Assembly: GCF_900102195.1 (NCBI RefSeq)
Contig: NZ_FNBE01000004.1
Coordinates: 124,001-188,000 of the forward strand
DNA length: 64,000 bases
Reading direction: 5' to 3'
Origin: Pseudonocardia oroxyli
GTDB lineage: Bacteria > Actinomycetota > Actinomycetes > Mycobacteriales > Pseudonocardiaceae
Shown here: positions 51,108 through 59,801 of the stretch, one piece after another
Layout of the letters: each line of letters begins with the position of its first letter
How positions within the stretch are numbered: position 1 is the first letter of the stretch
The notes under the pieces: model-generated
Database searches by the model: none
The model's input: the letters and a program-made list of their open reading frames with translations, nothing else
What the model was told of the DNA's origin: nothing
Translations under genes and position numbers: made by a program

Positions 51108-51650
51108 TCATCGCGCGCCGGCCAGGTCCGCCAGGAGACCGAGGACGACCACGACGGTCGCCGAGCCCAGAGCGACCGCCACCGCCGCGAGCACGCGGTC
51201 GGTCAGCCCGGCCCGCACCTCCCCCGCGAGCCGACGCGCCCCGCCGGGACGGCCGCGCCCCAGCCGCGGCCTGCGGGTGGGGACGCAGGGGCCCCCGATC
51301 GTCGAGGACTGTCGCCGCGCGGGACGGCAGGCGGGCAGGACCGCGGGCCCGTCCGCCCGGCGCAGGGCCCTGGCCCCCGAGGCGTACGCGCCGAGGACCC
51401 GCGGCGCCGCAGCGGCGGGCGCCACGGGCGCCGTGGAGGCCGCGGGCGGGACCGCCGCCGCGTGCGCCCTCCGGTACGAGGCCGGGGCGCCGGAGGCGTG
51501 CGGTGCGCCCGCGACCCCGCCCCACCCCTGGCTCCGCTCGCGCTCCGACCGGGCGCGCGACGGCCCCCGACGCTCGCCCGCGCAGGCCGGGCGCCCCTCC
51601 TCGCCGCGACCGGTCCGCTCGACCGGCCGCACCGCGTTCCCGAGTTCCAT
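51108..51650 (-). CDS. hypothetical membrane-anchored protein with LexA box
   Basis: 180 residues from ATG 51650, 5 bases after GGAGG. The N-terminal about 140 residues are low-complexity Arg/Ala/Pro-rich and probably cytosolic and disordered. A single hydrophobic helix near the C-terminus (about 153-175, VLAAVAVALGSATVVVVLGL) anchors the protein, leaving a short tail ending LAGAR. No family is recognised. A 16-bp LexA site lies 53 bp upstream of the start, and the gene sits between nrdR and the SOS gene chiZ, so damage induction is likely. A division-inhibitor-like role is speculative. Confidence 0.6.
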   Translation of the reverse strand: MELGNAVRPVERTGRGEEGRPACAGERRGPSRARSERERSQGWGGVAGAPHASGAPASYRRAHAAAVPPAASTAPVAPAAAAPRVLGAYASGARALRRADGPAVLPACRPARRQSSTIGGPCVPTRRPRLGRGRPGGARRLAGEVRAGLTDRVLAAVAVALGSATVVVVLGLLADLAGAR

Positions 51651-51703
51651 CACGGCCTCCCGACCCGCGCCGACCGGCCCGAACCGGATGTCCGGGGCAG
51701 CGA

Positions 51704-51719
51704 TCGAACGCCTGTGCGA
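51704..51719. promoter_or_regulatory. LexA (SOS) box upstream of hypothetical gene
   Basis: TCGAAC-GCCT-GTGCGA matches the actinobacterial SOS consensus TCGAAC-N4-GTTCGA at 11 of 12 fixed positions. The variant half-site GTGCGA is also found at chiZ. Confidence 0.7.
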
Positions 51720-51793
51720 TGTCTAGCAACGGGCACCGACAAGAACCGGTGCCGCACACCCGCGGGTTCACCCCGATGGACGACCGGGGACGG

Positions 51794-52504
51794 TCAGGCG
51801 GGGACGCGCACCACGGTGCCCGCGGGCAGCACACCCACCGCGGCCGACCCGAGACCGTTGTCCGCCACGATCCGCTCGACCGCCGCGGCGGCGTCCGCCT
51901 CCGGAACCTCCCGGCGCGCGAGGTCCCACACCGTCTCCCCCGGCTCGACCACCACGGCCGCCACGCCGGTCGGCACCTCCGCCCGGGCGTGTGCGGCGCC
52001 CGAGGCCTGCCCCACCAGGCCCAACCCCACCACGACGAGCATCGCCACCAGGCCGAGCGCCGCCGCGGCCACCGCCCGGCGCAGCGCGTAGCGCCGCGCC
52101 GTCACCGGCCCGACCCTCCCCGGCACGTCCCTCCCCGGCACGGCCTGGACGGCGCGCCGCCGGAGGTCGGGAGCACCGATGGACGACGGCCGCGACGGCC
52201 GCGACGGCGCGGCGACGCCGTGAGACCACATGCCCCGGTCACTGCGCCGCCACCGCTGCGTCTCCAGCAGCCGGACGCCGCCCGGACCGCCCGCCGCGGC
52301 GCCGACCGCGACACCGCGGCGAAGCACGGAGACCCGCTCCCCCGCCGCGGCCGGTCGCACGGGACGGGGGCCGACCGGGCGCGGGCCGGTCCCGGACCGC
52401 CGCACTCCGCCGCCCGCGACCAGACCTGTGCCGACCCCCGTGCCGACTCCCGTGCCGACTCCCGTGCCCTCGAGCTCCACGACCCCGCCAGCCGACCGGT
52501 CCAT
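51794..52504 (-). CDS. chiZ: LysM domain protein, ChiZ/Rv2719c-like
   Basis: 236 residues from ATG 52504 (GGGAGAG upstream). Long polar N-terminus with [12 protein letters not shown] repeats, one transmembrane helix (about 160-181, [20 protein letters not shown]), then a LysM domain (about 190-236: [20 protein letters not shown] through [12 protein letters not shown]) outside the membrane. In M. tuberculosis the equivalent gene divergent from lexA, Rv2719c/chiZ, is SOS-induced and affects cell division. Here two LexA boxes lie 52-84 bp upstream. The symbol is given by synteny and architecture. Confidence 0.8.
   Translation of the reverse strand: MDRSAGGVVELEGTGVGTGVGTGVGTGLVAGGGVRRSGTGPRPVGPRPVRPAAAGERVSVLRRGVAVGAAAGGPGGVRLLETQRWRRSDRGMWSHGVAAPSRPSRPSSIGAPDLRRRAVQAVPGRDVPGRVGPVTARRYALRRAVAAAALGLVAMLVVVGLGLVGQASGAAHARAEVPTGVAAVVVEPGETVWDLARREVPEADAAAAVERIVADNGLGSAAVGVLPAGTVVRVPA
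52428..52463. repeat. 12-bp tandem repeat in chiZ-like gene
   Basis: Three units of GTGCCGAC(C/T)CCC type with a partial fourth, encoding the Gly-Thr-Gly-Val repeats of the LysM protein N-terminus. In-frame coding microsatellite. Confidence 0.65.
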
Positions 52505-52555
52505 CGCCGCTCTCCCGCCTGCCCGCACCCGCGAGCCCACTCCACCGCGCGCCAC

Positions 52556-52588
52556 TCGCACGCATGTTCGATTCGAACGTCCGTGCGA
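52556..52588. promoter_or_regulatory. two back-to-back LexA boxes
   Basis: TCGCAC-GCAT-GTTCGA (52556-52571) and TCGAAC-GTCC-GTGCGA (52573-52588) are separated by one base, and together form a 33-bp near-palindrome centred on TTCGATTCGAA. Each has one mismatch to TCGAAC-N4-GTTCGA. Upstream of the chiZ-like gene. Confidence 0.8.
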
Positions 52589-52649
52589 GTTCTTACCATC
52601 GACCGCCGGGCGCGTCACCCCTCCCGCGCCGACACGATCGGCGTGTCGT

Positions 52650-52665
52650 TCGAACATGTGTTTGG
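52650..52665. promoter_or_regulatory. LexA box upstream of lexA
   Basis: TCGAAC-ATGT-GTTTGG, two mismatches in the second half-site, 144 bp before the lexA start. This is the expected autoregulatory SOS box in the divergent chiZ-lexA region. Confidence 0.75.
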
Positions 52666-52809
52666 CGAACGACCGGATCCGGGCTACCGTCCGAACCCGA
52701 CGGACCCCCGGCGACCCGTGACGGGTCGGCCGGGCCGACCCCGCCGCTCTCGCCGAGCGGGGTCGATCGGGTGGCACGAGCGAGCGGGACACGAGGAGGC
52801 GGCAGGGAG

Positions 52810-53523
52810 ATGGCACGGGACGAGTCCGGCGCCGGCGGCGAGACCGGACAGGTGCGCGCCTTTCCGGACCCACCGGCGGACCCCACCACGCTGACCCCGC
52901 GGCAGCGGAGGGTACTGGCGGTGATCCGGGACTGGGTCGACCGCTTCGGCTACCCGCCCAGCGTGCGCGAGATCGGGGACGCGGTGGGCCTCACGTCCAC
53001 GTCGTCGGTGCACCACCAGCTGCGGACCCTGGAGCGCAAGGGGTACCTGCGCCGCGACCCCAACCGCACCCGTGCGGTGGACGTGCGCAGCCCCGAGGAG
53101 GAGGCGGGCACCTCCTCGGACCAGCCGGACGTGCTGACCGAGCGCCCCGCGCCCGCGTTCGTGCCGGTCCTGGGCAGCATCGCGGCCGGTGGGCCGATCC
53201 TGGCCGAGCAGGCGGTGGAGAGCGTCTTCCCGCTGCCGCGGGAGATCGTCGGCGAGGGCGAGCTCTTCCTCCTGCACGTCAAGGGCGACTCCATGATCGA
53301 GGCCGCGATCATGGACGGCGACTGGGTCGTCGTGCGGCAGCAGCCGGTGGCCGAGCAGGGTGAGATCGTCGCCGCGATGATCGACGGCGAGGCGACGGTC
53401 AAGACGTTCAAGCGCACGGCGGGCCAGATCTGGCTGCTGCCCGCCAACCCCGCCTACGAGCCGATCGACGGCAACGAGGCCACCATCCTCGGTCGCGTCG
53501 TCACGGTGCTGCGCAGGCTCTGA
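52810..53523 (+). CDS. lexA: LexA SOS repressor
   Basis: 237 residues, ATG 52810 with GGCAGGGAG upstream. N-terminal winged HTH (about 30-95: [20 protein letters not shown], then [20 protein letters not shown]). The self-cleavage site is Ala126-Gly127 in GSIAAGGPI. The Ser161 (VKGDSM) and Lys198 (EATVKTF) dyad catalyses RecA-dependent autocleavage. Divergent from the LysM gene with LexA boxes between. Confidence 0.98.
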   Translation: MARDESGAGGETGQVRAFPDPPADPTTLTPRQRRVLAVIRDWVDRFGYPPSVREIGDAVGLTSTSSVHHQLRTLERKGYLRRDPNRTRAVDVRSPEEEAGTSSDQPDVLTERPAPAFVPVLGSIAAGGPILAEQAVESVFPLPREIVGEGELFLLHVKGDSMIEAAIMDGDWVVVRQQPVAEQGEIVAAMIDGEATVKTFKRTAGQIWLLPANPAYEPIDGNEATILGRVVTVLRRL

Positions 53524-53533
53524 CCGGAGCGGC

Positions 53534-54364
53534 TCAGTCGGGGGCGGGCACCACGATCACGGGGTAGCGGGCGCTGCGGACCAGCACACCCGCCACCCCG
53601 CCGAGCAGGATCCGGCGCATCGTCGGGTAGCCGCGCGAGCCCACGACCAGCAGGTCCGTCCGCTCGGACAGGTCGGCGAGGGTGGCCCCCACCGACTGGC
53701 CGGGACGGCTGACGACCACGTCGGTCAGCGCGTCGATCTCCGTGGGCGCCTGGGCGATCCCCTTGTGGGCGATCTCGGTCGCGGCGGGCACGTCCGCCTC
53801 GCTCGCCGCGACGACGGCGAACCGCAACGCCGCGCCCGTCCGGCCGGCGAGGTGGACGGCGAGGACCGTGGCGCGGTCGGCCTCCGGGGTGCCGTCGTAC
53901 GCCACGGTGATCACGGTGATGCCCTGGGCCGCGGTGTGCCGGTAGCCGCGGGGGGCGATCGCGACCGGGCAGCGGGCCGCGGGCAGGAGTCGGTGCACGG
54001 TGCTGCCGGGGGCGAGCCGTCCGAGCAGTCCGCCGCCCGTCGACCCGACGACCAGGACGGCCGCCCCGGACTCCTCCGCGTACTCGGCGAGCACCGTCGC
54101 CGCAGGTCCGGGGCCGAGTGGGGCGAACTCCGGAAGCGCGTTCCCGCCGATCAGCTCGCGGGCCCGGCCGAACCGGGCGAGCGCGACCTCTTCCGCCTTG
54201 TCCCGCCACCGGGGGTCGCGGGCGACCGCGGAGTACCCCAGCCCGTCCGTCGGGTACACCGTCGCGACGACGGCGGTCAGCCCGGTCAGCCGGGCCAGCT
54301 GGACCCCGAGGACCAGGGCGTCGTGGCCGCCCGGGGTGTCCTCGTAGGCGGTCACGATCGGCAC
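53534..54364 (-). CDS. universal stress protein, two domains
   Basis: 276 residues of tandem USP domains (about 1-137 and 145-275). The first has the ATP-binding pattern G-x2-G-x9-G-S in VGSTGGGLLGRLAPGSTVHR. The second, VGSRGYPTMRRILLGGVAGV, departs from it and probably binds nucleotide poorly. Cytosolic; such tandem proteins respond to hypoxia or stress in actinobacteria. Convergent with lexA, 10 bp apart. Confidence 0.92.
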   Translation of the reverse strand: MPIVTAYEDTPGGHDALVLGVQLARLTGLTAVVATVYPTDGLGYSAVARDPRWRDKAEEVALARFGRARELIGGNALPEFAPLGPGPAATVLAEYAEESGAAVLVVGSTGGGLLGRLAPGSTVHRLLPAARCPVAIAPRGYRHTAAQGITVITVAYDGTPEADRATVLAVHLAGRTGAALRFAVVAASEADVPAATEIAHKGIAQAPTEIDALTDVVVSRPGQSVGATLADLSERTDLLVVGSRGYPTMRRILLGGVAGVLVRSARYPVIVVPAPD

Positions 54365-54445
54365 CGGGCCAGCCTAGGTCGGGTGGACCCTCCGGACGGC
54401 GCCGGTGCGCAGGCTGTAACCAGCACGTCACAGGGCGGCGCGTCC

Positions 54446-54513
54446 GACTCGCGTGTCCGAAGTGGGGGACTCGCGGATCCTCCCGCGAGTCCCCCGTTCC
54501 GGACACGCGAGTC
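54446..54513 (-). terminator. long hairpin downstream of secreted protein gene
   Basis: 31-base arms (54446-54476 and 54483-54513) pair except for a 4-base internal mismatch, around a 6-base loop. The arm contains GACTCGCG twice. Located 21 bases after the leftward gene ending at 54535 and before the USP promoter. Confidence 0.65.
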
Positions 54514-54534
54514 TCCCGGGGGCGCGGCCGGTGG

Positions 54535-55644
54535 TCAGCGGCGGCGGGTGTGCAGGGCCAGCGCCCCCGCGGCGAGGCCGAGCACCACCACCGCGACTCC
54601 ACCGCCGATCACGGCGGGCCGCCACTCGGGCACCGGTTCGGGCGGCGCGGCGGCCGGGGGCGGCGGGGTCGGGAGGGGCGGCGCCGCGGCCAGTGCGGCG
54701 TCGACCGCGCCCGGCACGGCCCGCAGCCTGCCGTCCCGCCCGCGTGCCTCGGACCCCGACAGCAGGGTCCCGTCGGGCAGGAACGCGATCGCCTCGCCCT
54801 GCGGCTCGTCCGGCAGCGGGACCTGCAGCGGCGTGGTCTGCAGGGCCGCCACCAGGTCGCCGGAGGGCGGCACGCGGTAGAGCCACGCGTCCGTGTAGGT
54901 GCGCACCGCGACCACGCGCCCGTCGGGCGACACCGCTCCGCCGGTCACCGTGAACGCGCCGAGCGCCCCGATCGGGCCTCCGCGCGTCTCCGACCGCGCG
55001 AACCCGACGCTGCCGACGCGGCGCAGCGGCGTCGGGCCCGGCTCGGCGAGCGGGCCGTCCGGCCGGTAGACCCCCGCGACCCCCGTGACCTCCTTGGTCA
55101 CGACGACCGGGACGCCGTCGGCGCCGAGCAGGACCGCCTCGGCGTCGTGGGCGCCGTCCGGGTAGACGAGCCGGTGCAGGCGGGGCGGGTCGCGCGGGGG
55201 GACGACGAGCAGCGCGACCGTCTCCCGCGCGCGGTTGTTGTCGCCGGTGTCGGCGACCCAGAACGTGCCGTCCGGCGCCACGGCCAGGTCCTCGGCGTCG
55301 AACGGGTCGAGATCGGCGGTCCGGGTGTCGACGACCGCGCAGTCGGCCGGGTCCAGCCGGTACACCGCGACCCGACGCCCGCCGTCGGCCATGGCCCAGA
55401 TCTCGCCGTCGTGCACGGCGAGGCCGGACAGCTCGGTCAGCCGGGAGTCGGTGACGGTGCAGAGATCCTCGGGAGCGGCGGGGGTCGCGGCGGCCGCGGG
55501 CACCCCGACCAGGCTCACCCCGAGCGCCGCCAGCGCGACGAGACCCGCCCGCACACGACGATCCGCCCGTCGGGAGCGGAACGGTCGGAATCCGACCGCC
55601 CCACTCCCCGGTCGTGGATCATGGACGGGGTCGTCCGGTGCCAT
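54535..55644 (-). CDS. secreted, membrane-anchored beta-propeller-like protein
   Basis: 369 residues. N-terminal signal (about 31-52: AGLVALAALGVSLVGVPAAAA after an Arg-rich n-region), a body of repeated DG-W/V strands (GLAVHDGEIWAMADGGRRVA, DLAVAPDGTFWVADTGDNNR, AIAFLPDGTLLSGSEARG) suggesting a propeller, a Pro-rich linker, and a C-terminal membrane helix followed by HTRRR. Thus anchored with the propeller outside. DTGDNNR recurs in esterase-like/SdiA-type propellers. Function unknown. It ends the leftward hflX cluster with a 12-bp gap to hflX. Confidence 0.75.
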   Translation of the reverse strand: MAPDDPVHDPRPGSGAVGFRPFRSRRADRRVRAGLVALAALGVSLVGVPAAAATPAAPEDLCTVTDSRLTELSGLAVHDGEIWAMADGGRRVAVYRLDPADCAVVDTRTADLDPFDAEDLAVAPDGTFWVADTGDNNRARETVALLVVPPRDPPRLHRLVYPDGAHDAEAVLLGADGVPVVVTKEVTGVAGVYRPDGPLAEPGPTPLRRVGSVGFARSETRGGPIGALGAFTVTGGAVSPDGRVVAVRTYTDAWLYRVPPSGDLVAALQTTPLQVPLPDEPQGEAIAFLPDGTLLSGSEARGRDGRLRAVPGAVDAALAAAPPLPTPPPPAAAPPEPVPEWRPAVIGGGVAVVVLGLAAGALALHTRRR

Positions 55645-55656
55645 GGACGTGCGTGC

Positions 55657-57099
55657 TCAGCCCACCGCGCTGGAGGCGGGCTCCGGGACGGTGCCACCGA
55701 CCACGAAGGCCACGGCCGCGACGGCGAGCTCCGGGCCCACCCGGACGTGCAGCCTCGTCCCCTCGGCGACGTGCTCCGACGAGAGCACCTCACCCTCGGA
55801 GTGCATCCGGGCGACCAGCCCGCCCTCGGTGTAGGGCACGAGCAGCTCGAGGTCCACCTCGGGCCTGGGCAGCCGGTCGGCGAGCGTCGACCGCAGCCGT
55901 GCGATGCCGGCCCCGGTGTGCGCCGAGACGAACACGGCGTCCGGCAGCAGGTGGCGCAGCCTGGCCAGGGCGAGGTCGCCCGCGGCGTCCGTCTTGTTGA
56001 CGACCAGCAGCTCGGGCGGCATCACGCCGCCCTGCTCCTCGCCGATCTCGACGAGCACCGTGCGCACCGCGGCGATCTGGTCCTCCGGCAGCGGGTCGGA
56101 GGCGTCCACGACGTGGACCAGCAGGTCCGCCTGCCCGGCCTCCTCGAGGGTGGACCGGAACGCCTCGACGAGCTGGTGCGGCAGGTGCCGCACGAACCCG
56201 ACGGTGTCGGTGAGGGTGTAGGCCCGCCCGTCCGGCGTCTCCGCCTTACGGGTGGTCGGGTCGAGGGTGGCGAACAGCGCGTCGTGCACCATGACCCCGG
56301 CCCCGGTCAACGCGTTGAGCAGCGAGGACTTGCCCGCGTTGGTGTAGCCGACGATCGCGACGCTCGGCACCTCGCGCCGCCGGCGACTGCCGCGCTGGGT
56401 GTCTCGCACCTTGCCCATCGCGGTGATCTCGCGGCGCAGCTTGGACATGCGGTGCCGGATCCGCCGCCGGTCCAGCTCGATCTTGGTCTCACCGGGGCCG
56501 CGGCCACCGATGCCGACACCGCCCGCGGCCCGGCCGCCGACCTGCCGGGACAGCGCCTCACCCCAGCCGCGCAGCCGCGGCAGGAGGTAGGAGAGCTGGG
56601 CCAGCTCGACCTGCGCCTTGCCGTCTCGCGAGCGGGCGTGCTGGGCGAAGATGTCCAGGATCAGGGCGGTCCGGTCGATGACCTTGACCTTGAGCTTGTC
56701 CTCCAGCTGGCGCAGCTGGCCGGGCGAGAGCTCGCCGTCGCAGATCACGGTGTCCGCACCGGCGGCCTCGACGGCGTGGTGCAGCTCGTCGACCTTGCCG
56801 GAGCCGATGAAGGTGGCGGGGTCGGGCTTCTGGCGCCGCTGCACCAGGCCGTCCATGACCTGGGAGCCCGCGGTCTCGGCCAGCCGGGCCAGCTCGACCA
56901 TCGACTGGTTGGCCTGCTCGGACGTGCCCTCGGTCCAGACCCCGACGAGCACGACCTTCTCCAGGCGCAGCTGCCGGTACTCGACCTCGGTGACGTCCGC
57001 GAGCTCGGTGGAGAGTCCGACGACCCTGCGGAGCGAGGAACGTTCCTCGAGCTCCAGCTCGCCGACGGTGGGGTCCTGCATGAGGGGGGATTCAGTCAT
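55657..57099 (-). CDS. hflX: ribosome-associated GTPase HflX
   Basis: 480 residues from ATG 57099, which overlaps the dapF stop (ATGA); GTG 57150 is an in-frame alternative. The N-terminal HflX domain has FIGSGKVDELHHAVE and GGRGPGETKIELDRRRI. GTPase motifs are G1 GYTNAGKSSLLN, G3 DTVGFV and G4 NKTD. HflX splits stalled or hibernating ribosomes in stress, and in mycobacteria is tied to macrolide tolerance. Part of the dapF-miaA cluster as in M. tuberculosis. Confidence 0.95.
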   Translation of the reverse strand: MTESPLMQDPTVGELELEERSSLRRVVGLSTELADVTEVEYRQLRLEKVVLVGVWTEGTSEQANQSMVELARLAETAGSQVMDGLVQRRQKPDPATFIGSGKVDELHHAVEAAGADTVICDGELSPGQLRQLEDKLKVKVIDRTALILDIFAQHARSRDGKAQVELAQLSYLLPRLRGWGEALSRQVGGRAAGGVGIGGRGPGETKIELDRRRIRHRMSKLRREITAMGKVRDTQRGSRRRREVPSVAIVGYTNAGKSSLLNALTGAGVMVHDALFATLDPTTRKAETPDGRAYTLTDTVGFVRHLPHQLVEAFRSTLEEAGQADLLVHVVDASDPLPEDQIAAVRTVLVEIGEEQGGVMPPELLVVNKTDAAGDLALARLRHLLPDAVFVSAHTGAGIARLRSTLADRLPRPEVDLELLVPYTEGGLVARMHSEGEVLSSEHVAEGTRLHVRVGPELAVAAVAFVVGGTVPEPASSAVG

Positions 57100-57941
57100 C
57101 GTGCCGTCGAGTGTCCCACCGAACGGGCCGGTTGTCCCGTCGATTCCCACCAGTCCGCCGTCAGCTCACCGTGAGCGACCAGCACCGCGGGCCCGTGCAA
57201 CGCCGTGGAGGCGCCCCCGTCCCGGACCGTCACCTCCAGACGCCCGCCCGGTGTGTCGACGGCGAGCCGCCCCGCCGAGCGCCCGGCCGCCCGCAGCGAG
57301 GCCAGCGCGGCCGCGACGGTGCCGGTGCCGCAGGACCGGGTCTCCCCCACGCCCCGCTCGTGCACGCGCATCGCGACGGGCTCCAGCGCGGCGGGGGCGA
57401 TGAACTCGACGTTCGCCCCGCTCGGGAACAGCTCGACATCGCGCCAGGGTGCGCTCGTGAGGTCGAGCGCGCCGATGTCCGCGCTGGTCACGCAGGCCAG
57501 GTGCGGGTTCCCGACGTCCACCGCGATCCCCGCGAACTCCACCCCGCCGACGCGCGCGACGGACTCGCCGAACACCACGGCCGGGCCCATCTCCACCGAC
57601 ACCCGGTCCCCGGAGAACGTCACGCTCTTCACGCCCGCGCGGGTGCCGACCTCGCCGCCCGCCCAGCCCCGTCCCTGCAGGTAGCGGGCGAACACCCGCA
57701 CCCCGTTGCCGCACATCTCGGCGATCGAGCCGTCCGCGTTGCGGTAGTCCATGAACCACTCGGGCCCGTCGACCCCCAGCGCCGCGGACCGCACGACCCG
57801 CAACACGCCGTCCGCGCCCAGGCCGCGGCGCCGGTCGCACAGCGCGGCCACGCGCTCGGCCGTGAGGTCGAGCCGCGCCTCGGGGTCGGGCAGCACCACG
57901 AAGTCGTTCTCCGTGCCGTGGCCTTTGACGAACGGGATCAC
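57096..57941 (-). CDS. dapF: diaminopimelate epimerase
   Basis: 281 residues. Converts LL- to meso-diaminopimelate for lysine and peptidoglycan. The two catalytic cysteines are Cys77 ([12 protein letters not shown]) and Cys204 ([14 protein letters not shown]). N-terminal [14 protein letters not shown] is typical. Overlaps miaA by 4 bp and hflX by 4 bp, so the three are translationally coupled. Confidence 0.97.
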   Translation of the reverse strand: MIPFVKGHGTENDFVVLPDPEARLDLTAERVAALCDRRRGLGADGVLRVVRSAALGVDGPEWFMDYRNADGSIAEMCGNGVRVFARYLQGRGWAGGEVGTRAGVKSVTFSGDRVSVEMGPAVVFGESVARVGGVEFAGIAVDVGNPHLACVTSADIGALDLTSAPWRDVELFPSGANVEFIAPAALEPVAMRVHERGVGETRSCGTGTVAAALASLRAAGRSAGRLAVDTPGGRLEVTVRDGGASTALHGPAVLVAHGELTADWWESTGQPARSVGHSTAR

Positions 57942-58834
57942 GTGACCAGCCTACGAGCCCGCGCCGACAGGTCCGGATCGGCGCCGTCGAGCCAGTGGAC
58001 GCGCGGGTCGCGCCGGAACCAGGAGCGCTGCCTGCGCACGAACCGCCGAGTCGCGCGCACGGTGTCCGCCGCGGCCTCCGCGAGCGAGCAGGCGCCGTCG
58101 AGCGCGGCGACGACCTGCTGGTAGCCGAGCGCCCGGGACGCCGTCCGGCCCTCTCGCAGCCCCCGCTCCAGCAGCGCCCGGGTCTCCTCGACCAACCCCT
58201 GTTCCAGCATCAGCGCGACCCGTCGCTCGATCCGCTCGTCGAGTTCCGTGGTCTGCCGGTCGACCCCGATCAGCACGGCGTCGTACCGCGGCACGCGCTG
58301 CCCGGGCAACGTCGCGCGGAAGGGCCTGCCGGTCAGCTCGACGACCTCCAGGGCGCGCACGATCCGCCGCCCGTTGCCGGGCAGCACGTTCGCCGCGGCG
58401 GCGGGGTCGACCTCGGCGAGTCTGCGGTGCAGCGCCGGGGCCCCGACGGCCGCCAGCTCGCGCTCCCACCGCCCCCGGATCTCGGGGTCGGTGCCGGGGA
58501 ACTCCAGCTCGTCGACCACGGCCTGCACGTAGAGTCCGGACCCGCCGACCAGGACGGGGGTGCGGCCGCGGGCGAGCAGGTCCTCGATCGTCTCGCGGGC
58601 GTGTCGCTGGTAGGCCGCGACCGACGCGGCCTCGGTGACGTCGAGGACGTCGAGCTGGTGGTGCGGGACCCCGCGCCGCTCGGCGACGGGCAGCTTGGCC
58701 GTCCCGATGTCCATGCCGCGGTAGAGCTGCATGGCGTCGGCGTTGACCACCTCGCCGTCGAGGGCCTCGGCGAGGTCGAGCGAGAGGTCGGACTTGCCCG
58801 TGGCCGTGGGCCCGACGACGCACACCAGTCTCAT
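57938..58834 (-). CDS. miaA: tRNA dimethylallyltransferase
   Basis: 298 residues. Adds the dimethylallyl group to A37 of tRNAs reading UNN codons. P-loop [20 protein letters not shown] at the N-terminus, [34 protein letters not shown], and the C-terminal [11 protein letters not shown] are all present. The product is further modified by MiaB, encoded at 61893-63362. Coupled to dapF. Confidence 0.97.
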   Translation of the reverse strand: MRLVCVVGPTATGKSDLSLDLAEALDGEVVNADAMQLYRGMDIGTAKLPVAERRGVPHHQLDVLDVTEAASVAAYQRHARETIEDLLARGRTPVLVGGSGLYVQAVVDELEFPGTDPEIRGRWERELAAVGAPALHRRLAEVDPAAAANVLPGNGRRIVRALEVVELTGRPFRATLPGQRVPRYDAVLIGVDRQTTELDERIERRVALMLEQGLVEETRALLERGLREGRTASRALGYQQVVAALDGACSLAEAAADTVRATRRFVRRQRSWFRRDPRVHWLDGADPDLSARARRLVT

Positions 58835-59511
58835 GCCGGCGTCCAGACGGCCACGTGGTACGCCACGCCGTACGGCGCGCCGGAGTACAGCAGCTCACCC
58901 CGCCAGTCGCGGCCCTCCGCCGCCCCCGCCAGGACCTGCCAGGGCGCGCGGCCCGCGGCCCACAGCTCGGCGGCGAGTCCCGGGTCCAGCGCGGCCAGGG
59001 CGGCGGGGTCGGCGTGCTCGAGGGCCTTGGCGACGGCGGCGTCGAAGGGCTCCGCGCGCTCGTCCAGGTGGCCGGGGGCCTGCTCGGTGTGCGTCGCGGC
59101 ACCGTCGCCGACGACCAGCAGGCCCTCGGCCGCCAGCGAGCGCCCGAGTCGCAGGCAGTCCTCCGTGGAGGTGTCGGCGGCGACCAGCTCGCCCCGGATC
59201 GTCACCCCGTCGGGCCGCAGCCACCCCGCGACGAGCAGCGGCAGCGGCAGCTCCGGATCGGGGTCGCCGGGATCCCCCGCGAGGGAGACCCGCACGTTCC
59301 GGCCGAACCCGCGGAAGGTCCCGACGGCGTGCTCCACCGTCCGCCGCTCGACGTCCGCGCCCACGGCGACCCAGTCCGTGGTCACGGCGGCCATCCGCGC
59401 GGCCGCCTCCCGCACCGCCGCCCGCAGGTCCGCGGTCTCGCCCGCGGCCCCCGAGGCGAGCTCCGGGACGAGCAGCGGCGGCTGGGGGACCACGACGACC
59501 ACGGACGGCAC
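58831..59511 (-). CDS. class III extradiol dioxygenase subunit B-like protein
   Basis: 226 residues from GTG 59511. [20 protein letters not shown] at the N-terminus and [20 protein letters not shown] resemble the LigB-like fold, as annotated for the homologue between miaA and Rv2731 in mycobacteria (Rv2728c). Whether it is an active ring-cleaving enzyme is doubtful; conserved placement with miaA suggests a housekeeping role. It overlaps miaA by 4 bp, making it the first gene of the hflX-dapF-miaA unit. Ribosome site weak. Confidence 0.8.
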   Translation of the reverse strand: MPSVVVVVPQPPLLVPELASGAAGETADLRAAVREAAARMAAVTTDWVAVGADVERRTVEHAVGTFRGFGRNVRVSLAGDPGDPDPELPLPLLVAGWLRPDGVTIRGELVAADTSTEDCLRLGRSLAAEGLLVVGDGAATHTEQAPGHLDERAEPFDAAVAKALEHADPAALAALDPGLAAELWAAGRAPWQVLAGAAEGRDWRGELLYSGAPYGVAYHVAVWTPA

Positions 59512-59730
59512 GCGGTCGAGCGTATGCGGTGCGTGCCGCCCGGGCCGCCCCACCGCCGCGCTGTGACCCTCGGTAGCGACGGTGCGTCGGAGGGTCGCAT
59601 CCGGCGCTCCTCGGCGCGCCGAGGTGCCCGGTCGCGGTCTCGTCCGGGGCGCTGCGGTTCCCCCTGCCCCGCTGACCTGTTTGAATTCGCCGACCGGCGG
59701 GCGCGTCGCGCCCGGCCGGTTCGTGCACGG

Positions 59731-59780
59731 CTCCACCCCGCGGGTCCACCGCGGGGTGGGGCGCCCGCCGGCCCGGCGGG
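59731..59780 (+). promoter_or_regulatory. two hairpins in leader of DUF349 gene
   Basis: An 11-base perfect stem (59733-59743 with 59749-59759, 5-base loop) is followed directly by a 7-8-base GC stem (59764-59780), both in the 5' leader 20-70 bases before the GTG. In this position they could form an attenuator or the end of an upstream transcript. The rest of the 290-bp divergent region shows no gene. Confidence 0.4.
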
Positions 59781-59801
59781 CCCGAACGAGGGAGGACGAC
59801 G

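Noticed and set aside
58831..59511. Ring-cleavage dioxygenase linked to the pobA pathway
   Set aside because: It is coupled to miaA and matches a housekeeping-locus protein (Rv2728c place), 28 kb from pobA, so pathway membership is unlikely.
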